The position numbers were made by a program, and so were the translations under genes. Positions 46,470-59,059 of a stretch of 64,000 nt of DNA are shown piece after piece. The stretch spans positions 1 through 64,000 of the forward strand of contig CADCXD010000018.1 of the NCBI GenBank assembly GCA_902806575.1. The letters run 5' to 3'. Within the stretch, counting starts at the first letter, position 1; every line of letters starts with the position of its first letter. The notes below the pieces were generated by a model that worked only from the letters and a program-made list of their open reading frames with translations, had not been told where the DNA came from and ran no database searches. The DNA is from Jackrogersella multiformis. Lineage: Eukaryota; Ascomycota; Sordariomycetes; Xylariales; Hypoxylaceae.

Positions 46470-47560
46470 ATGTATCGCACGTATCATACTTCTCAATACT
46501 TGGCCTCTCTATCATCTCCATCATCAGTCTCTCGCCGTTCGATAATATCCTCTCGTTCTAACTTCACTTCTCGCCGCTTTTTACACACCCGTCGCACGAC
46601 GCACTCACGATCAATGGCGCCGCGAACGTCTATCGACGAGTTCAAGGATCTCGTGAATTCTAGTAATCGCATTTTAGCTCTCTGCGGCGCTGGTCTGTCG
46701 GCCGCTTCGGGACTACCTACATTTCGTGGTGCCGGCGGCCTGTGGCGCAATCACGAACCTACCTCCCTTGCGACGCCAGAGGCCTTCAAAGCAGACCCCG
46801 CCCTCGTATGGCTCTTCTACGCATGGCGTAAGCACATGACACTGAAGGCGAAACCGAATCGTGGCCATTATGCTCTTGCCGAGTTGGCTAAGAAGAAAGG
46901 TAACTTTCTATGCTTGACCCAGAATGTTGACGGTAGGTCATTACATCCTTAACCGCCGACGAGACCCCTTAGGCTCTGATAGATTCTTTGTCTCCTGCCA
47001 CCTCAGGTCTTTCACCACGTGCCGGACATCCAGATTCAATGCTACGGCTCCTTCACGGAAGTCTCCTCGATAATAAATGCTTCAATGAGTGTGGCTACGT
47101 CGACCGAAACAACCTAAGCGATCCAGTGTGCGCGGCTCTGGCTTCCGCAGCTGAAGACTATCCACCCGATCAGATGCTCCCCTTAGTTGACCCAAATATC
47201 CCCGTACCTCCCATCGATGTTAAGAATCTCCCGCACTGCCCCAATTGCAAGACGGGGTTACTTAGACCCGGCGTAGTTTGGTTCGGTGAGCGGCTCGACC
47301 AGCCGATGCTCAAGGATGTCGACGACTGGATCAACCAAGGGCATATTGATATTATGTTGGTTGTTGGAACAGCGGCTGCTGTATACCCTGCCGCGGGCTA
47401 TACACTCAAGGCTCAAAGGAAAGGAGCTGTTGTTGCGGTAGTGAACCCAGACCTCGACTCGGCGCTAGGGCTATCGGAAGATGATTTCTTCTTCCAAGGA
47501 GACGCCTCTCATATTCTCCCGCAATTATTCGAAGGGGTAATTGGAAAGATGGATAATTAA
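46470..47560 (+). CDS. Class III (SIRT5-like) NAD-dependent deacylase
   Basis: Two exons, 46470-46932 and 47007-47560 (74-nt intron), give 338 residues; the junction rebuilds QNVDGLSPRAG. NAD-binding motif: GAGLSAASGLPTFRG (73-87). Catalytic histidine: H171 in LLHGS. Zinc ligands: C179/C183 and C232/C235. Residues Y117 and R120 (FYAWRK) match the YxxR pair that in SIRT5 holds negatively charged acyl groups, so desuccinylase, demalonylase or deglutarylase activity is inferred, rather than plain deacetylation. The first 48 residues are rich in R and S and lack acids, as in mitochondrial presequences. A second ATG at residue 49 (MAPRTSIDEF) would give a form without it. Confidence 0.92.
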
Positions 47561-47928
47561 GGATAAATTATATTATTTAAAGAGCGATGATACAACTGCA
47601 CTATTCCTGGGCTATAGCTACTTTTCCGGCGCATTTATAGTGCCCACGTACATACCTCCTTTTTCCTAATAAATCGCACCGAAACTAAGCTACCTACTGC
47701 TTCTACGCTCTCTTATGCATTCGCTAAAGTTTAATTCTTCTTGATGTCCCTATAGTTGCCGAACGAGTTTGCAATTAGGTAATTGATTGAAGGTGTGTTG
47801 AGCTCCGAGGAGAATTGTGGGCTTAAAGGATGTCATCTTAGGTACATTGGTTTAATATAATGTAGCACACTAAAAATTTGACATGACTCTTATAAAAATA
47901 AGTATTAGGTGGTACTAATATATACAGC
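47561..47928. other. Convergent 3' intergenic region
   Basis: 368 bases between the converging sirtuin and DUF726 genes. AT-leaning, with AATAAAT-type sequences suited to 3' ends of both transcripts. No other feature is seen. Confidence 0.5.
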
Positions 47929-50900
47929 CTACGCGAACGTCATCTGTATCTCCTTCTCCTTGCCGAAGTCGTCGTCGTCATCGGCCCAAGGATCCGCGAG
48001 CGTCATGTTCGGCGTCGTCTGTACGGTCTTGACCTCCGGCCTTGCAAGCGGCGGGAAGTCCTTTGCCGGTGGGGGCGGCGGTTTGTCGTATGTTTCCGCG
48101 AAGGCCGTGTCGAACGTCATCTGAATATCGTCCTCCAGCGGCGGGATTTCGAACCCCAGTCCTCGGGAGGGAGGTAGTGGCGTCGGCATGCGTTCTTGTG
48201 ATAATCTGTACTCGAGGGAGGAGCTCCTGTATAGATCCCGGGCGCTTTTGGTCTCGCGAAGAGCACCCCTTGGGCTGTTCGACGAAGCTGAAGGCGGTGG
48301 CGGTGAGAAGTCAAGTTTTATCGGCGGTAGCGTAGATTTTAGTTCTTTGACCTCGAGCTCTTCATCCTTCGCAAGTTCTGCTCGCATCGCATCGACGTCG
48401 AACAAGACGCCGTGGTTGTTACCCTCTTTATCTTCCGTTTTGGGCGATGCCTCAAACCCTTTATTGCTGTCTTCGTAAACCTCCCATTCCTGTCGCGAAC
48501 CCTTCTTCTTCCGACCAAATATTCCCCACCCGCCCTTTTTCGACGACTCTTCCTTTTCTAATTCCTTGCGAGCTTCTTCGATCTCGTTGATGAGCTCCCT
48601 TTGTCTCTCTCTATACTGGTCGGGGTCCGGATCCTCGATCTCACCAAACTCATCGCTCTCAACAAGCCAGCCGCACTCCCTAAGAAGCCTGGGCATTGCC
48701 GTGCGGTATTCCATGTGACCTACCACGAATTGTGTGCAGTCAATGTTTTCTAAGCCGGGTATTTCTTGCACGGCGCCTAGGCCTGCTACCCGGCGAATTC
48801 CGCCATTGGTTAGACGGAACAGGTAACCCAAGATCCAATCCGCCGTGTTGTACCCATTCACGAACCTGCCAGCTACCACAGTACGGACCTTGAGGAATTC
48901 CTCCTTCTTGACTACGATGGGCGAGCCGAAAATGTAGACATTCTGGACTATCCCGTATGCGCCTTTTCGAGCAAGCTCCAGGAGGCAGGCGAAGATGACA
49001 CGCGAGCCCAGAGAGTAGCCAACCAAGGTAATAGGTCGCGTGCCTAAATTCCTGTCGATCAGCGAGTCCGCGAGAATAAGACCAGCAGCCCATGCGCGGT
49101 CTTGAGATACAGCCCATGGGTTGTCGATCAGATATGCCAACTTCGTTAAAACTACTGGCAGTTGTAGGGCAGCCATCAAACTAATCAGGATGGTGCTGCC
49201 TAGGACTTGTTGCAACCCTTGAGTAAGAGCCTGCTCACATTAGCCCGCGCCCTTGAAGATATTGGTAAGTATCTCCTTACCTCTGTTGCCAGAATGTTAA
49301 TAGTGTCACCCATGCTAGTCAACATTTCTGGCTCCCACAAGATTGAGTAAATATCACCCATCACCGGGTCGATAGTGCTGAAAGGCAAACGAACATCGTC
49401 GTTCTTACTCGTCATCCACCCGGAAATAGTCACAATCAGATTGACGCGCTTGTTGTTGTGCAGTGGACGATACTCAAAGGTTTTTACGGCACCGGTCCTT
49501 CGACCCGCGGCCTTACCACCCACGAAGCTGCCCGAAGCAGCGGCACTGGAGGTGATGATGGCAGCTCCGCCTGCTCCTGCCAAAAAAGAGCTCGTGCCGC
49601 CAACTCCGATGGTCGTAAAGCCAGCAGCAAGACCAGCGCCGATAAGAGGTGCTAAAAGTCCAGCGGAGAGGCCGATGACCAAACCACCTCCGACAGTAGC
49701 GAGACCCATCATGACGTATCTTCTCTTTAGGGCGAGTTTCCTCCTGTTCTCGAGGTGCTCTTCCTCATTCCAGTTCTCCTTTTCTGCTTGTTGCTGCATC
49801 TCTAAAGCATCAGTGACGCGCTTCTCGAATCTACAGATATCCATCCAAGGTACATCCAGGTTTTTGCCTATTCTTTCTAGCAGCACACGAGACCGAGCAT
49901 CATAAATCGAATCGGCAATCAACACTAGAAATAAATCGCAAAGGACAGTCCACCGGAGGTCTATGTCGATCTTATCGGTGCTCGGTAGCTGTGAGGGCGT
50001 CCTAACTTCTGGCATAGCATCACCTTCGTTGCTCTCATAAGGCGGCGGCGGCTCTGCAGTCCTTTCCTGTCCGGGGGACGTTGAAACAGACGATCGTGGA
50101 CTTTTTGATGATAGGCTTGGGGTTGAGGTCGATGATTGCTTGGCCATCGGGTTCTTGACCCTTGAGTTATGCATCAGGGCTGGTGTGAGATCGTTAGGCA
50201 TGACACCGTGCTCGGCTAGCTGCTCGATCATGACCTGCTCCGCCGAGCTAATTTCCATATGAGCATATAGCCGAACCATGATCTTCTGAGACCACATCTT
50301 CGTCGCCTCAGCTGCAAGATGGACTTCCTTCTTTATCTTTTTGAGCGGCTCGATTCTTTCGGCCTCCTTGATCATCTCGGAAAGTTCTAGACGAGTGACT
50401 CCAACATATGCTATCCTTTGCCCCTCCGTTAACAAATCCTTCGTAGCCTGCAATTGGGAGATAGCATCTCGTTGCTCTTCATCCATATCCGTCATGCTCG
50501 TGCTTTTGGCATCTTTGAACAGGTACCGTGTGTTGTCATCCATACTTGTTTCCGACTCGGCATCGTCATCATCCAAAACCCTCGTATATCCCTTGCCGGC
50601 GCCACCAAGACTCCCATACCCGTAGTTATCATCCTCTTCGGGGTCATGCTCTTTTGCCACAAGTCTGTTGTCATCATCGTATATATCATAGGGAGCATAA
50701 GCCGGCATAGCCTGCCATTTCTCATCCTCGTCCTCTTTCCTCTCTACTTGGTGGCCTGTTAACTGCTGGTGGGAAAACTCCGAGACCTCATGGTTTATGC
50801 TCGCTAGGCTGATATCTCGACTGTGGTCGACAAGTGGAGATAATTTTGCCTCGTCTGCTTGCTTGCTAACTTCAATCTGTTTTATTGTTGGCCCCGAAAT

Positions 50901-51422
50901 TGCTTGGACTTCTTTGCCTACGGTGCTCCTGCGCTTGGAAGTTTGCGAGAAGTCGGCGTCCTCGTAGGAGTCTGAGCCTTCCTTCTTAGCATCTTTTGGT
51001 GGTGAAATAGTCTCCTTCTTGAACTCGGATTGTGTAGGTACAGGTGTTTTCGCTTCCTCGACATCTTGCGACTCGGTTTTAGTGTCAGGCTCTGGAAACG
51101 GAGTAGAGGGCGCATCTTGGAAGTCGTTATCGTCGTCGTCGTCGCTACAATTAGCGGAAGCACTATCTGATTTTGCGGGAGGTTTCAAGCTGGTGTCTTT
51201 CGTCTCGTTTGGTGCAGCCTTTACCGGCTCCTCGTTGGATACATTATTTGATTTTTCCGAGGACTGCTGCTCTTCCTCTTTAGTTGAGGCGCCGGGACCC
51301 TTCTCTGTCCTATTAATTGGTGTAGTTTTGCCATGTTCCGGTCCCCCCTCTTTGGGGCTTACGTACTTCCTAATGGGCAGGCCAAAGTCGTCAAATTCGT
51401 GGACTCCTCCTTCTGGCGCCAT
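47929..51422 (-). CDS. DUF726/TMCO4-like membrane protein with alpha/beta-hydrolase motif
   Basis: Two exons, 51422-49281 and 49230-47929, with a 50-nt phase-0 intron (INILATE joins ALTQGLQQVLG), give 1147 residues. The first 400 residues are acidic and disordered. A helical segment follows, then a Gly/Ala-rich hydrophobic stretch at about 569-640 (GLATVGGGLVIGLSAGLL...LIGAGLAAGFTTIGVGG) that could form two or more membrane hairpins. After it comes an alpha/beta-hydrolase-like core with the nucleophile elbow GYSLGS (S787) and the segment VQNVYIFGSPI. The C-terminal 300 residues are charged and low complexity, with proline runs. This is the DUF726 architecture of fungal and animal TMCO4-like proteins. 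The substrate is unknown; a lipase or thioesterase role at an internal membrane is a reasonable guess. Confidence 0.88.
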
Positions 51423-52374
51423 GGGACCTTCCTTTTGTGCATGTATCTAATATGCACTACTTTATCTTGTTCTTGGCTGTTTGTGTCTTGTCGTTCGTTC
51501 GTTCGGCCGAAGCTTTGTTAGTTCACCGGCGTGATATGGTTGCAACGAATTTTACATTCCCCACGGTACCGTAATAAGGCGGAGAGCACTCGAAGTGATC
51601 GTCAGAAATGCAAATCCCCGTGGAATCCTTGAAACCGATTCAAACCCTTGTAAATTAAAGCAGAGGAGTAGTGCACGTAGTAACATGAACAATATTACTC
51701 GACTAGACGCGCTAGCTTGAAGCGAAACACTCGGTTTATGCAAGATTCTATGAGAGATCATCTTTTGAATATAGAATCTAATTAGAAATTAGAATAAGTT
51801 CGTAGTTAGTTCGACGTAATCTTTGGAGGCTAACAATAATAAGTGAAAGCCACAATTTTAGGGGCGCTGATGTACCTATCTACCTGGGTACGTAGCTTGC
51901 ATAGGTACCCGAACTAAGACATCCATGTATCCTGTCACATGAGGCTTAGTGGGGTCCTACCTACACTAGTAATACGGGCCCTGATGAGTCGTGACTGCCT
52001 CTTGGACTATCAAGTCCCCACCATCTAACTAGGTGCCAAGAAAGAACAGTTCAAGGAGATTCAATAGGATGGATGAGTGTACCTAGGTAACATACCTACA
52101 TATGTACATAAAGAAGTACCACTAGGAGATACGTGAATACCTACCTACATAGGTACTTAGGTAGGCGAGGTGGTTAAGATAACCGAAATGCATAGATGTC
52201 ACTTTAGAGATGTTTCTCGCATCACAAGAAATTTATGCTTATCGAAGAAAGCAACCTTAACATTATGGTATCAACCGTATAAACGACGAAAAGTACAAGG
52301 TTCCCGTAGCTTATCCCTTGAGAAAAAGCTTCCCAATACCTAATAGGTAGAATTATACTGATGGATCTTCATCC
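51423..52374. other. Intergenic region, 1 kb
   Basis: Upstream of the DUF726 gene and downstream of utp23. CCTAGGTA-type motifs occur at 51871-51912 and 52079-52166. No gene is seen. Confidence 0.55.
52079..52166. repeat. CCTAGGTA / TAGGTACTTAGG cluster
   Basis: One intact CCTAGG core and several diverged units in the gap between utp23 and the DUF726 gene. Confidence 0.65.
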
Positions 52375-53331
52375 CTAGGTCTCAGGATCAGTAGCACTAG
52401 GCGCAGCAGCAGATGCATTATCCGCAGAAATGCCGCTGCTCTTGTGCTTTCGTATCCGTTTTCGTTTTGGTACTTCCGTCTGATCAGCCTCGTTTGCATT
52501 CTCCAACCCAGATGTCTTTGAATTCTGGCCATCTACAATTGGCTTTGGCTTCTTCTTCTTGACGGCTAAGGGATTCGGTTCCTTGTGACCCTGGCTCTTC
52601 TTCTTCGTCTTCTTCTCGGTCTTCTCAGCACCCGTGGTTTTTGTTGTAGTCTGCCCCTCGGTATCCTCCCGCTCGCTGTCGTCGTCATCCTGCTCTCTCT
52701 TCCTCTTGCCGCCAGGTGTCTTAAGTTCGGCTCTGAACTTGCTCCTCTCATCTTTTGATATGATTTTGGCGCTCAATCTTGCCATTGGTTCCATGATCAT
52801 AACCGACCTTCTAATGAACAGTAACGGTGTTCCTGCCAACTGCCGTAGGTTCGCCCTGACATCATCGTCGTTGATAGCGCAGACGTAGCGGTGTTTATTT
52901 ACTCCGTTGTCTTTTGGATCAACTACCGAATGTATACATTCAAGCGCACTTAATGGTTTGGGGTACTCGTCAGGGTGGTGGCCGCATCGTCGTCGCTCGA
53001 AGTGACTCTTTGCTTGTTCTATAGCTGCTTGGACCCCAGGCTCCGATTTTCGTTCGTAGAGATGTCGCATTGAACATTGCGTGATCACTGCAAGATAATC
53101 ATCAGTATATCAGTAATGGGGGAAGAGATGATGGAGGGGCATAAACATACTTGGCTTGACTTCACCATGCAGAGTATCCTCCAACCGGCGCACCAAGTCC
53201 ATCTTGCATTTGTTCGCTTCCGCGATGAAGTCAGCATCGACTAGAACTTGGTACGGCACGCGGAATCCGAAGCCCATGGAGAATTGATCCATGAGCTTGC
53301 GATATTGCTTGGATCGCTTAGCTCGAGGCAT
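52375..53331 (-). CDS. utp23: Utp23-type PIN-like rRNA-processing factor
   Basis: Two exons, 53331-53151 and 53087-52375 (63-nt intron), give 297 residues; the junction reads VKPMITQCSMRHLYE, a hallmark of the Fcf1/Utp23 group. The N-terminal part is PRAKRSKQYRKLMDQFSMGFGFRVPYQVLVDADF, shown here only as the first hallmark: AKRSKQYRKLM, then FGFRVPYQVLVD. A possible CCHC-type zinc site involves C and H residues in CGHH and ALECIHSVVD. HRYVCAINDDDVRANLRQL and PLLFIRRS complete the PIN-like core. The last 110 residues are a lysine/arginine-rich tail. Yeast Utp23 is needed for release of the snR30 snoRNA and for 18S rRNA maturation; its nuclease site is not essential. Nucleolar location is expected. 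Confidence 0.93.
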
Positions 53332-54009
53332 CTTGATTCGTCTTCTTATGTGTTTTATGTGTTGATGAGTTTTATTGTTAACATCATGAAAGTTTTTAAG
53401 ATTTCCAAACTGTCGAAATTCTACATCAATGCTGCTGATAACGATAAGAATTCAGTTTCTTATCGATATCCCAGGAAATATGGGTCATATCTAGGTTACC
53501 TATATGTACCTAGGTAGGTATCCATAGGACTACCTAGGTACCCCACTAGCCCCATTATGTACCAAGGTACTCGATACACACCGAATTATCGTAGACTTGG
53601 AAGCCAACATTCAAATGCTTATTCGAAAAACTTTATTCACATTGAAGTTATCAAGCTCTCATTCAACTGTCTACCTGGGTACCTAAGTGAATATCTTGCT
53701 GTCTTTCGTGAAAAACGCCTTTCTTCTACTGGAGGAAGTTCATCCAACGCCATGCTAATGTAATAACCAGTGTGCAAGTCTCTTCAGAACCGAATAAGTA
53801 GTCTATAGTTATATATCTAACCCCCCTTTTAATACACAAGTGAAGTAATGCCGACCCTGCCTTGATTCCTTATATCGCCAACCCTCTTGGGATGGTTGGG
53901 GGCAAGCCTAGTGGTGTGAAATTCGTCGATCATTACCTACGTACTTCTAGAAGCAGCATTGGGATCGCAATAAGCATCGTGCCTTGTCGACAAATGTACG
54001 ATACACATA
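53332..54009. other. Intergenic region, 0.7 kb
   Basis: Upstream of utp23 and downstream of the PP2C gene. CCTAGGTA motifs at 53490-53541 lie about 160-210 bases upstream of the utp23 start. No other feature is supported. Confidence 0.5.
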
Positions 54010-55320
54010 TCATGGGGTAGTATTCCGCTGACACAAGGCTGCTACGACGCTGATGTCGTCGAGTTTTCCTGTGCCTGTTAGTATGTCTAATAAGGGTGTT
54101 TGAATTCACGCATCGCTTACCTCCTTCACTGGCTAGTCCTTCCTCGATGGCATGCTCCATGAAAGGACTTTCTGCAAAAGGATCCAATGCAATGACTTTT
54201 GCAGCATTGACAAGCTCCTGGGCGACGAAGGTCATTCCGCCATTTGCGCCATCTTTACGGGGGCCGCCGGCTTGGCCCCCTTCTCCTGCCTCCCACCGCT
54301 CAACGCTTTTGCACACGTTCTCGACAATCTCATGCGCCCAAAGATTGTCAATCACCCCGTCAGTCATGGCTAGCACAATGTCGCCTTCTCGAACCTCCAC
54401 TGTGTCTAGGACTGCATTCTCTGTCGGGGTGTCCGGGCTGTTCGTCCCGAGTTGTCTCGGACAATCGAACCAATGCCATTGCTCCTTCGACTTATATAAT
54501 ATCTCCCGACTCTTCGGCCGTACAACCATGACTTGGGAGTCGCCAAGATTCGTTACATATATAAGTGGTGTTACAGATGACGCCGGATTATTAGCATCGG
54601 CTTTGTAGAAGAGCTGCGCCCCGGTCACTGTCGTAGTCCCCAGGCAGTCGCTAGGGCCGGAGGTTGCCTCGATCGTACGGTCATAGGCCAGTTGTAAGTA
54701 GTGTATAGGATCTGGATGGAATGGTTGGTCTGTCGGTCGCGGCTTTGCAATATCTTCTTGCATCGCCGCCACCCAGAAGTGTAGTATCAACCTTGACCAC
54801 AAACTATAACCATTGTTAATGACGATTTGATGTTCCGCGCAAGGCTCGCGCAACCGTGGGACAAGTACCCTGCATGACCTCTCGGTCTAGCTGACCATGC
54901 GCCAACCCCGTCGTTGGCGCATATGAAATATTCACTAGCATAGACTGCGTCGTCCCCGTTTGTCCATCCGCTGATAAGTTCGCCATCCACAAAAGCTCGT
55001 TTGTCGCGACTCTGGTGATGGGTGCTGAGGGGGTCCGAAAACGAACCCGAAGGAGGAGATAAGAAGGGCGGAGGAAACGGTCTTGGTGTTCGTTTTGCAA
55101 ATAGCGCGAAGCCGGTCTCGAAATGGAACGGTAGTTTTGGACCGTATTCGTCTGGAAGAGGAGTTGTGAATCTACCGGATGCTTCCGTGGGTTTGGAAGC
55201 GTTGCCGCCCATAGTATGTTGGGAACGCCGGTGCCATGATGTTAAGTGGGCAGAAGATAATATTCGTCTCGTTGGACCGGAATTAGAGGCCAACAGAAAA
55301 GAGGGAGCTGACCTTCTCAT
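54010..55320 (-). CDS. Ptc7-like mitochondrial PP2C phosphatase
   Basis: Three exons, 55320-54869, 54803-54121 and 54074-54010 (introns 65 and 46 nt), give 399 residues. The first ATG is at 55320. The N-terminus (MRRSAPSFLLASNSGPTRRILSS) is basic and Ser-rich, typical of a mitochondrial presequence. PP2C motifs: GDDAVYASEYFICANDGVGAW with metal-binding D137, TNLGDSQVMVV, AMTDGVIDNLW, and LDDISVVAAL at the C-terminus, which appears only when the last intron is removed. Junctions restore RGHAGLWSRL and ASEGGTGKLDD. The PP2C subgroup with an FHFETG start and this spacing matches yeast Ptc7, a Mn/Mg-dependent Ser/Thr phosphatase that acts on the coenzyme Q hydroxylase Coq7. Confidence 0.9.
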
Positions 55321-57484
55321 GCCCACGAATGAGGTCTAACCGTAGACCTTGAGGGCGCTTGGTTGGCAGCCAGAAACAATGTCGTTGATCGATACGACCT
55401 GGAACTGCTCGATAAAACGCGCTATGTTCTAAATGGTTGAGGATAATCTGATAGGGAGCCCTGGAGATCTCCATCTTACCTAGGTATGTACCTTAGGTAC
55501 CTAGGTACCTACGTAGCTTTGCCTTAAAGCCCAGCAGTAGCAGCTACCTACCTAGGAGCCTAAAATCAAATACCTACTGTAATCCCGGGAGCTTGGAACT
55601 CGGTACCTACACCATTGCTCATGCTTTTATCAGGAAAACTTTTTAGAATTACTATGACATCACTTTCCATTAAAGGTAGGCGAGATTGATATGACGAGAG
55701 ATGAAGTTCCTGCACCTATCCATACCTAGCCCTAGGTACGTATGATATCTAGGTTCGCTCGCTCTGTTATGTTACTATATCGGGTACCTTGAATCCTCTA
55801 TAAGAAAATATTACTGTAGGTAGGTCAATCATCCTATGTATTTGTATACATTTTAGACGTACTATATTTAGGCAGGATTGTAAGTTGGATATAAGATAAT
55901 ACGCTATCTTCATTGTGAGATTATACTAGGTACCTAGGCGCGCAAGACTTACGGACACTAGATAATACCTAAATGAGATCCGGGTATTCGGCTGCCTTTT
56001 GCTACAGTGTTGTTGTTACCTACGTAGGTACCTAGATAATTGGCTTGGCATAAACTATTAGAACTTAGTTAGATATGTCTTGTATTATTATCATTATTAC
56101 CTTTTTACAAATCTTCTAAAAGACAAGGACAATATTGTGAAGGGGTAAAATTATAATAAGGCTTGAAACATGACAAGGCATTACCTAGGTAAATCATCAT
56201 TTGTAATAAATATTTTTAATAATTACCTGCAGAGGCGATTCGGAAGCCTGCTGCATTGCGTTTCTAAAACGCCGAGTGACGTAAAGAACATGTTTAACAT
56301 TTACCATCATATGCTCGTAGATACATACATGAGTTTTTCACCTTGCCAGGCTCACCTGGTTATTTTCAAAGCGGCTGACATTAAACTTTACGAATCAATG
56401 GGAAGTTATCGTGACTCGTCAGAATACTTACCTGCCTACCTCATGTCTAAGTAAGTAAGGTACTTTATATAAATGTTCTCCATTTTATTGATATTAGCAT
56501 TAAATCTAAACGTTCAGCATTATGCATACTAATAAAAACTTTAGCTCTGGTTTTAGCATTTGCTTTTAACCAGGAAATATGACGCATGTATACATTTGTG
56601 TACATATGCAGGAAGGTATTCTATGCTTAAATACCTACCTGGTTCCTATACTATACCTGCCCCTATTCTCTTTTATTACATGTTCTATGCCCAACCAGCT
56701 GTTGGTATACGGGAAACTTCATTTTCCGCGAAGGAGAAAAAAGAAAATTCATCTCGCAGAAACGCGCGTCATCCGGGGCTCAGTTATGAGCAGCAACCTA
56801 CTCAGCAGCTCAGATATTAATCCGTATTCAACCAATAGGTGGCAGTTGTTGGAGAAGGATGTTGTACCCCCTCTTTTATGTCGGCGCAATGGACGTCTAG
56901 ATCTCGGCGGTCGAAACGAACCCCGAAATACATAGACTGTAGGGGACCCTGTGATCTGTCACTGGGGTGAGAGCTGCAAGGCGGCTAGATACATACGGAA
57001 ACCTGCATGGCTAGTAGCGGCGCAGTTAGATGTCGACAGCTTGACATGAACAAAGCTCGAAATTCCCCTGCGAATCATGAGAACACGGTTCCTTCAAGAT
57101 GCGGCGGTTACGTGGAACGATAGTCGCTCTATGTATTCGTATCTGTCGAAATTCCATCCTTGTGGAACGACTAAGACCTGCCAGTCTGACTGGATGGATG
57201 GATGACAGTGGCTGGTAAGCGACCAAGCGCCTGCTCGTCTGTGGTCGTCCCAGGTATGTATGTATGTACCTGGAGTTTCGTCACTGGCCTGTTCTGCGTA
57301 GTCGAACCGCTGCGGCACCACTCGGGCGCGTGTGGATTCTGAATAGGTAGTTAGTGTAGGTCGAGAATGGATTATCACTTAATATACATAGTGTATGCCA
57401 CGTCAAGTCCGGTGAGACACGCATAGCTAATCTTCGGGTTGGATGAGTCTTGCAGTTTTGGAACCGAAGAAAAGAAAATCATCG

Positions 57485-57511
57485 AGGCTGGTCAGGCTGG
57501 TCAGGCTGGTC
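57485..57511. repeat. AGGCTGGTC tandem triplicate
   Basis: Three exact head-to-tail copies of a 9-bp unit in non-coding DNA. Confidence 0.85.
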
Positions 57512-59039
57512 ATATGCATCCACACATGGAAATATCCGTCTCATCCGGGGTATGTTATAGCCAATCATTTTCTTAGTAAGAACCGTGGCTTTCTTCAAGC
57601 TTGCTTACTCCCTGTGAAATCGACCATCATCAATCAAGGCTGGGGTAGGCAGGTAGGATAGGAATCAACGATGAGTGATGTGCCAAACTGTCAAACTACT
57701 TGTTTGCTACGGCATTTGAAAATCTTCAATCTGAAGTGAAGTAGATCTTTCTAAATACGAGACATTGTTCTGATTGGAGGACTTTTCTTTAAAAAGGGGC
57801 TCTAGGCTAGCAACTACTAGCATGTTAAGAATTGCTTGGTTCCAAGGTTGCGGGCTGACGGATGATTGATCGACACGGCCAAACTACAGGAGCATATTAT
57901 TACTACAGTATCTACAGTACAACGTCAAGGGACTTATACACTATGTGGTATGTAGGTATACCAACCTCTAGGTAGGTGGAAGTAGGTATGCATGTATGTA
58001 CGTCGGCAGGCCGGCATCGTCAAACCAAGGCTCGCAAAGTCCACCCACTATGTACGCTATTTCAAGGTAGGTAACCAACTAAGAAAGTGTTGCTACTGGA
58101 TTGCTATTCATATTCCACCATACCGTAACGCCGCAGTAGCACGGCAAGCTAGGCTATATATGTGACGGCTAGAACAGAAGACGGTATCTCCGAACACAGT
58201 GGGATATATGCCCATTAATATGAAGTTACCATCACCACTTACTAGCCATTATTGACGACCATTACCCGTCTTGTCCACTGACGTATGCCCTTGTTCCATC
58301 CATTTTAGCATCGAACCTTTCCCATGGATGTTGATATACCACCTTGTCATTACGAATTTAGATAGATACGAGCCTTGAGTACATAGCTAGCTCCCTCTTT
58401 TCCAACCCAAAATAAAATAAATTCCCTAAAGGTCCATCGAAATACTTTTCCCATTCCTACTTTGTCGTTGTCGTCTGAGACGACATTCTGTTTCCGTTAT
58501 CGCCATTCTTTCAGGTCTTAAGGCTACTGTTTTTTATCAGCAACTGGCCAAGGAAAAGACAAGTTTCCCAACCTAAACCAAGATAATTATATCAAGTTAT
58601 CCGGCGTTCCCGCATTCTCGGCTGACGTCTTGGAAGCCGATGTTAACTCGTAACTGGCTCAGGTTGATAGTTTGACGATACGCTTTTTACCTGCCCTCAA
58701 CAGGATCAAAGCATCAAATCGCTTTGTCATAAAGTCGAATTCGATATTCGATAAGTTTCTCTCGCAATACTGAAGACTGGGGTCTATCTGGGGAAACCAC
58801 CGTCAAAGACAAGTCCTAGCCATCTGATCTTTGTCGCAGGATAACGACTCATACACGATATACGGGGTTCCGAGACTTTACCCTTCCCTCGCATTCCACA
58901 AATTCGTATCGCGTGGAGACGCTTAGGAAACCCGAGCTACAAAACCCGCGTATCCGCCAACCTGTTGCAAGGCAGTCTGGTTTTGACAGTTTAGCTTTTT
59001 GGTCTTTTACATCCTCGGCCCATAATATAGATTAATACC

Positions 59040-59059
59040 TTTTTTTTTTTTTTTTTTTT
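59040..59059. repeat. T20 homopolymer
   Basis: Twenty consecutive T on the plus strand, about 290 bases upstream of the proposed start of the PH-domain gene. Poly(dA:dT) tracts in fungi exclude nucleosomes and mark promoters, so this is a plausible promoter element. Confidence 0.7.

Noticed and set aside
56170..56820. Two plus-strand frames (94 and 86 codons) in the 4-kb gap
   Set aside because: No protein-like pattern, no start context and AT-leaning codon use unlike the neighbours.
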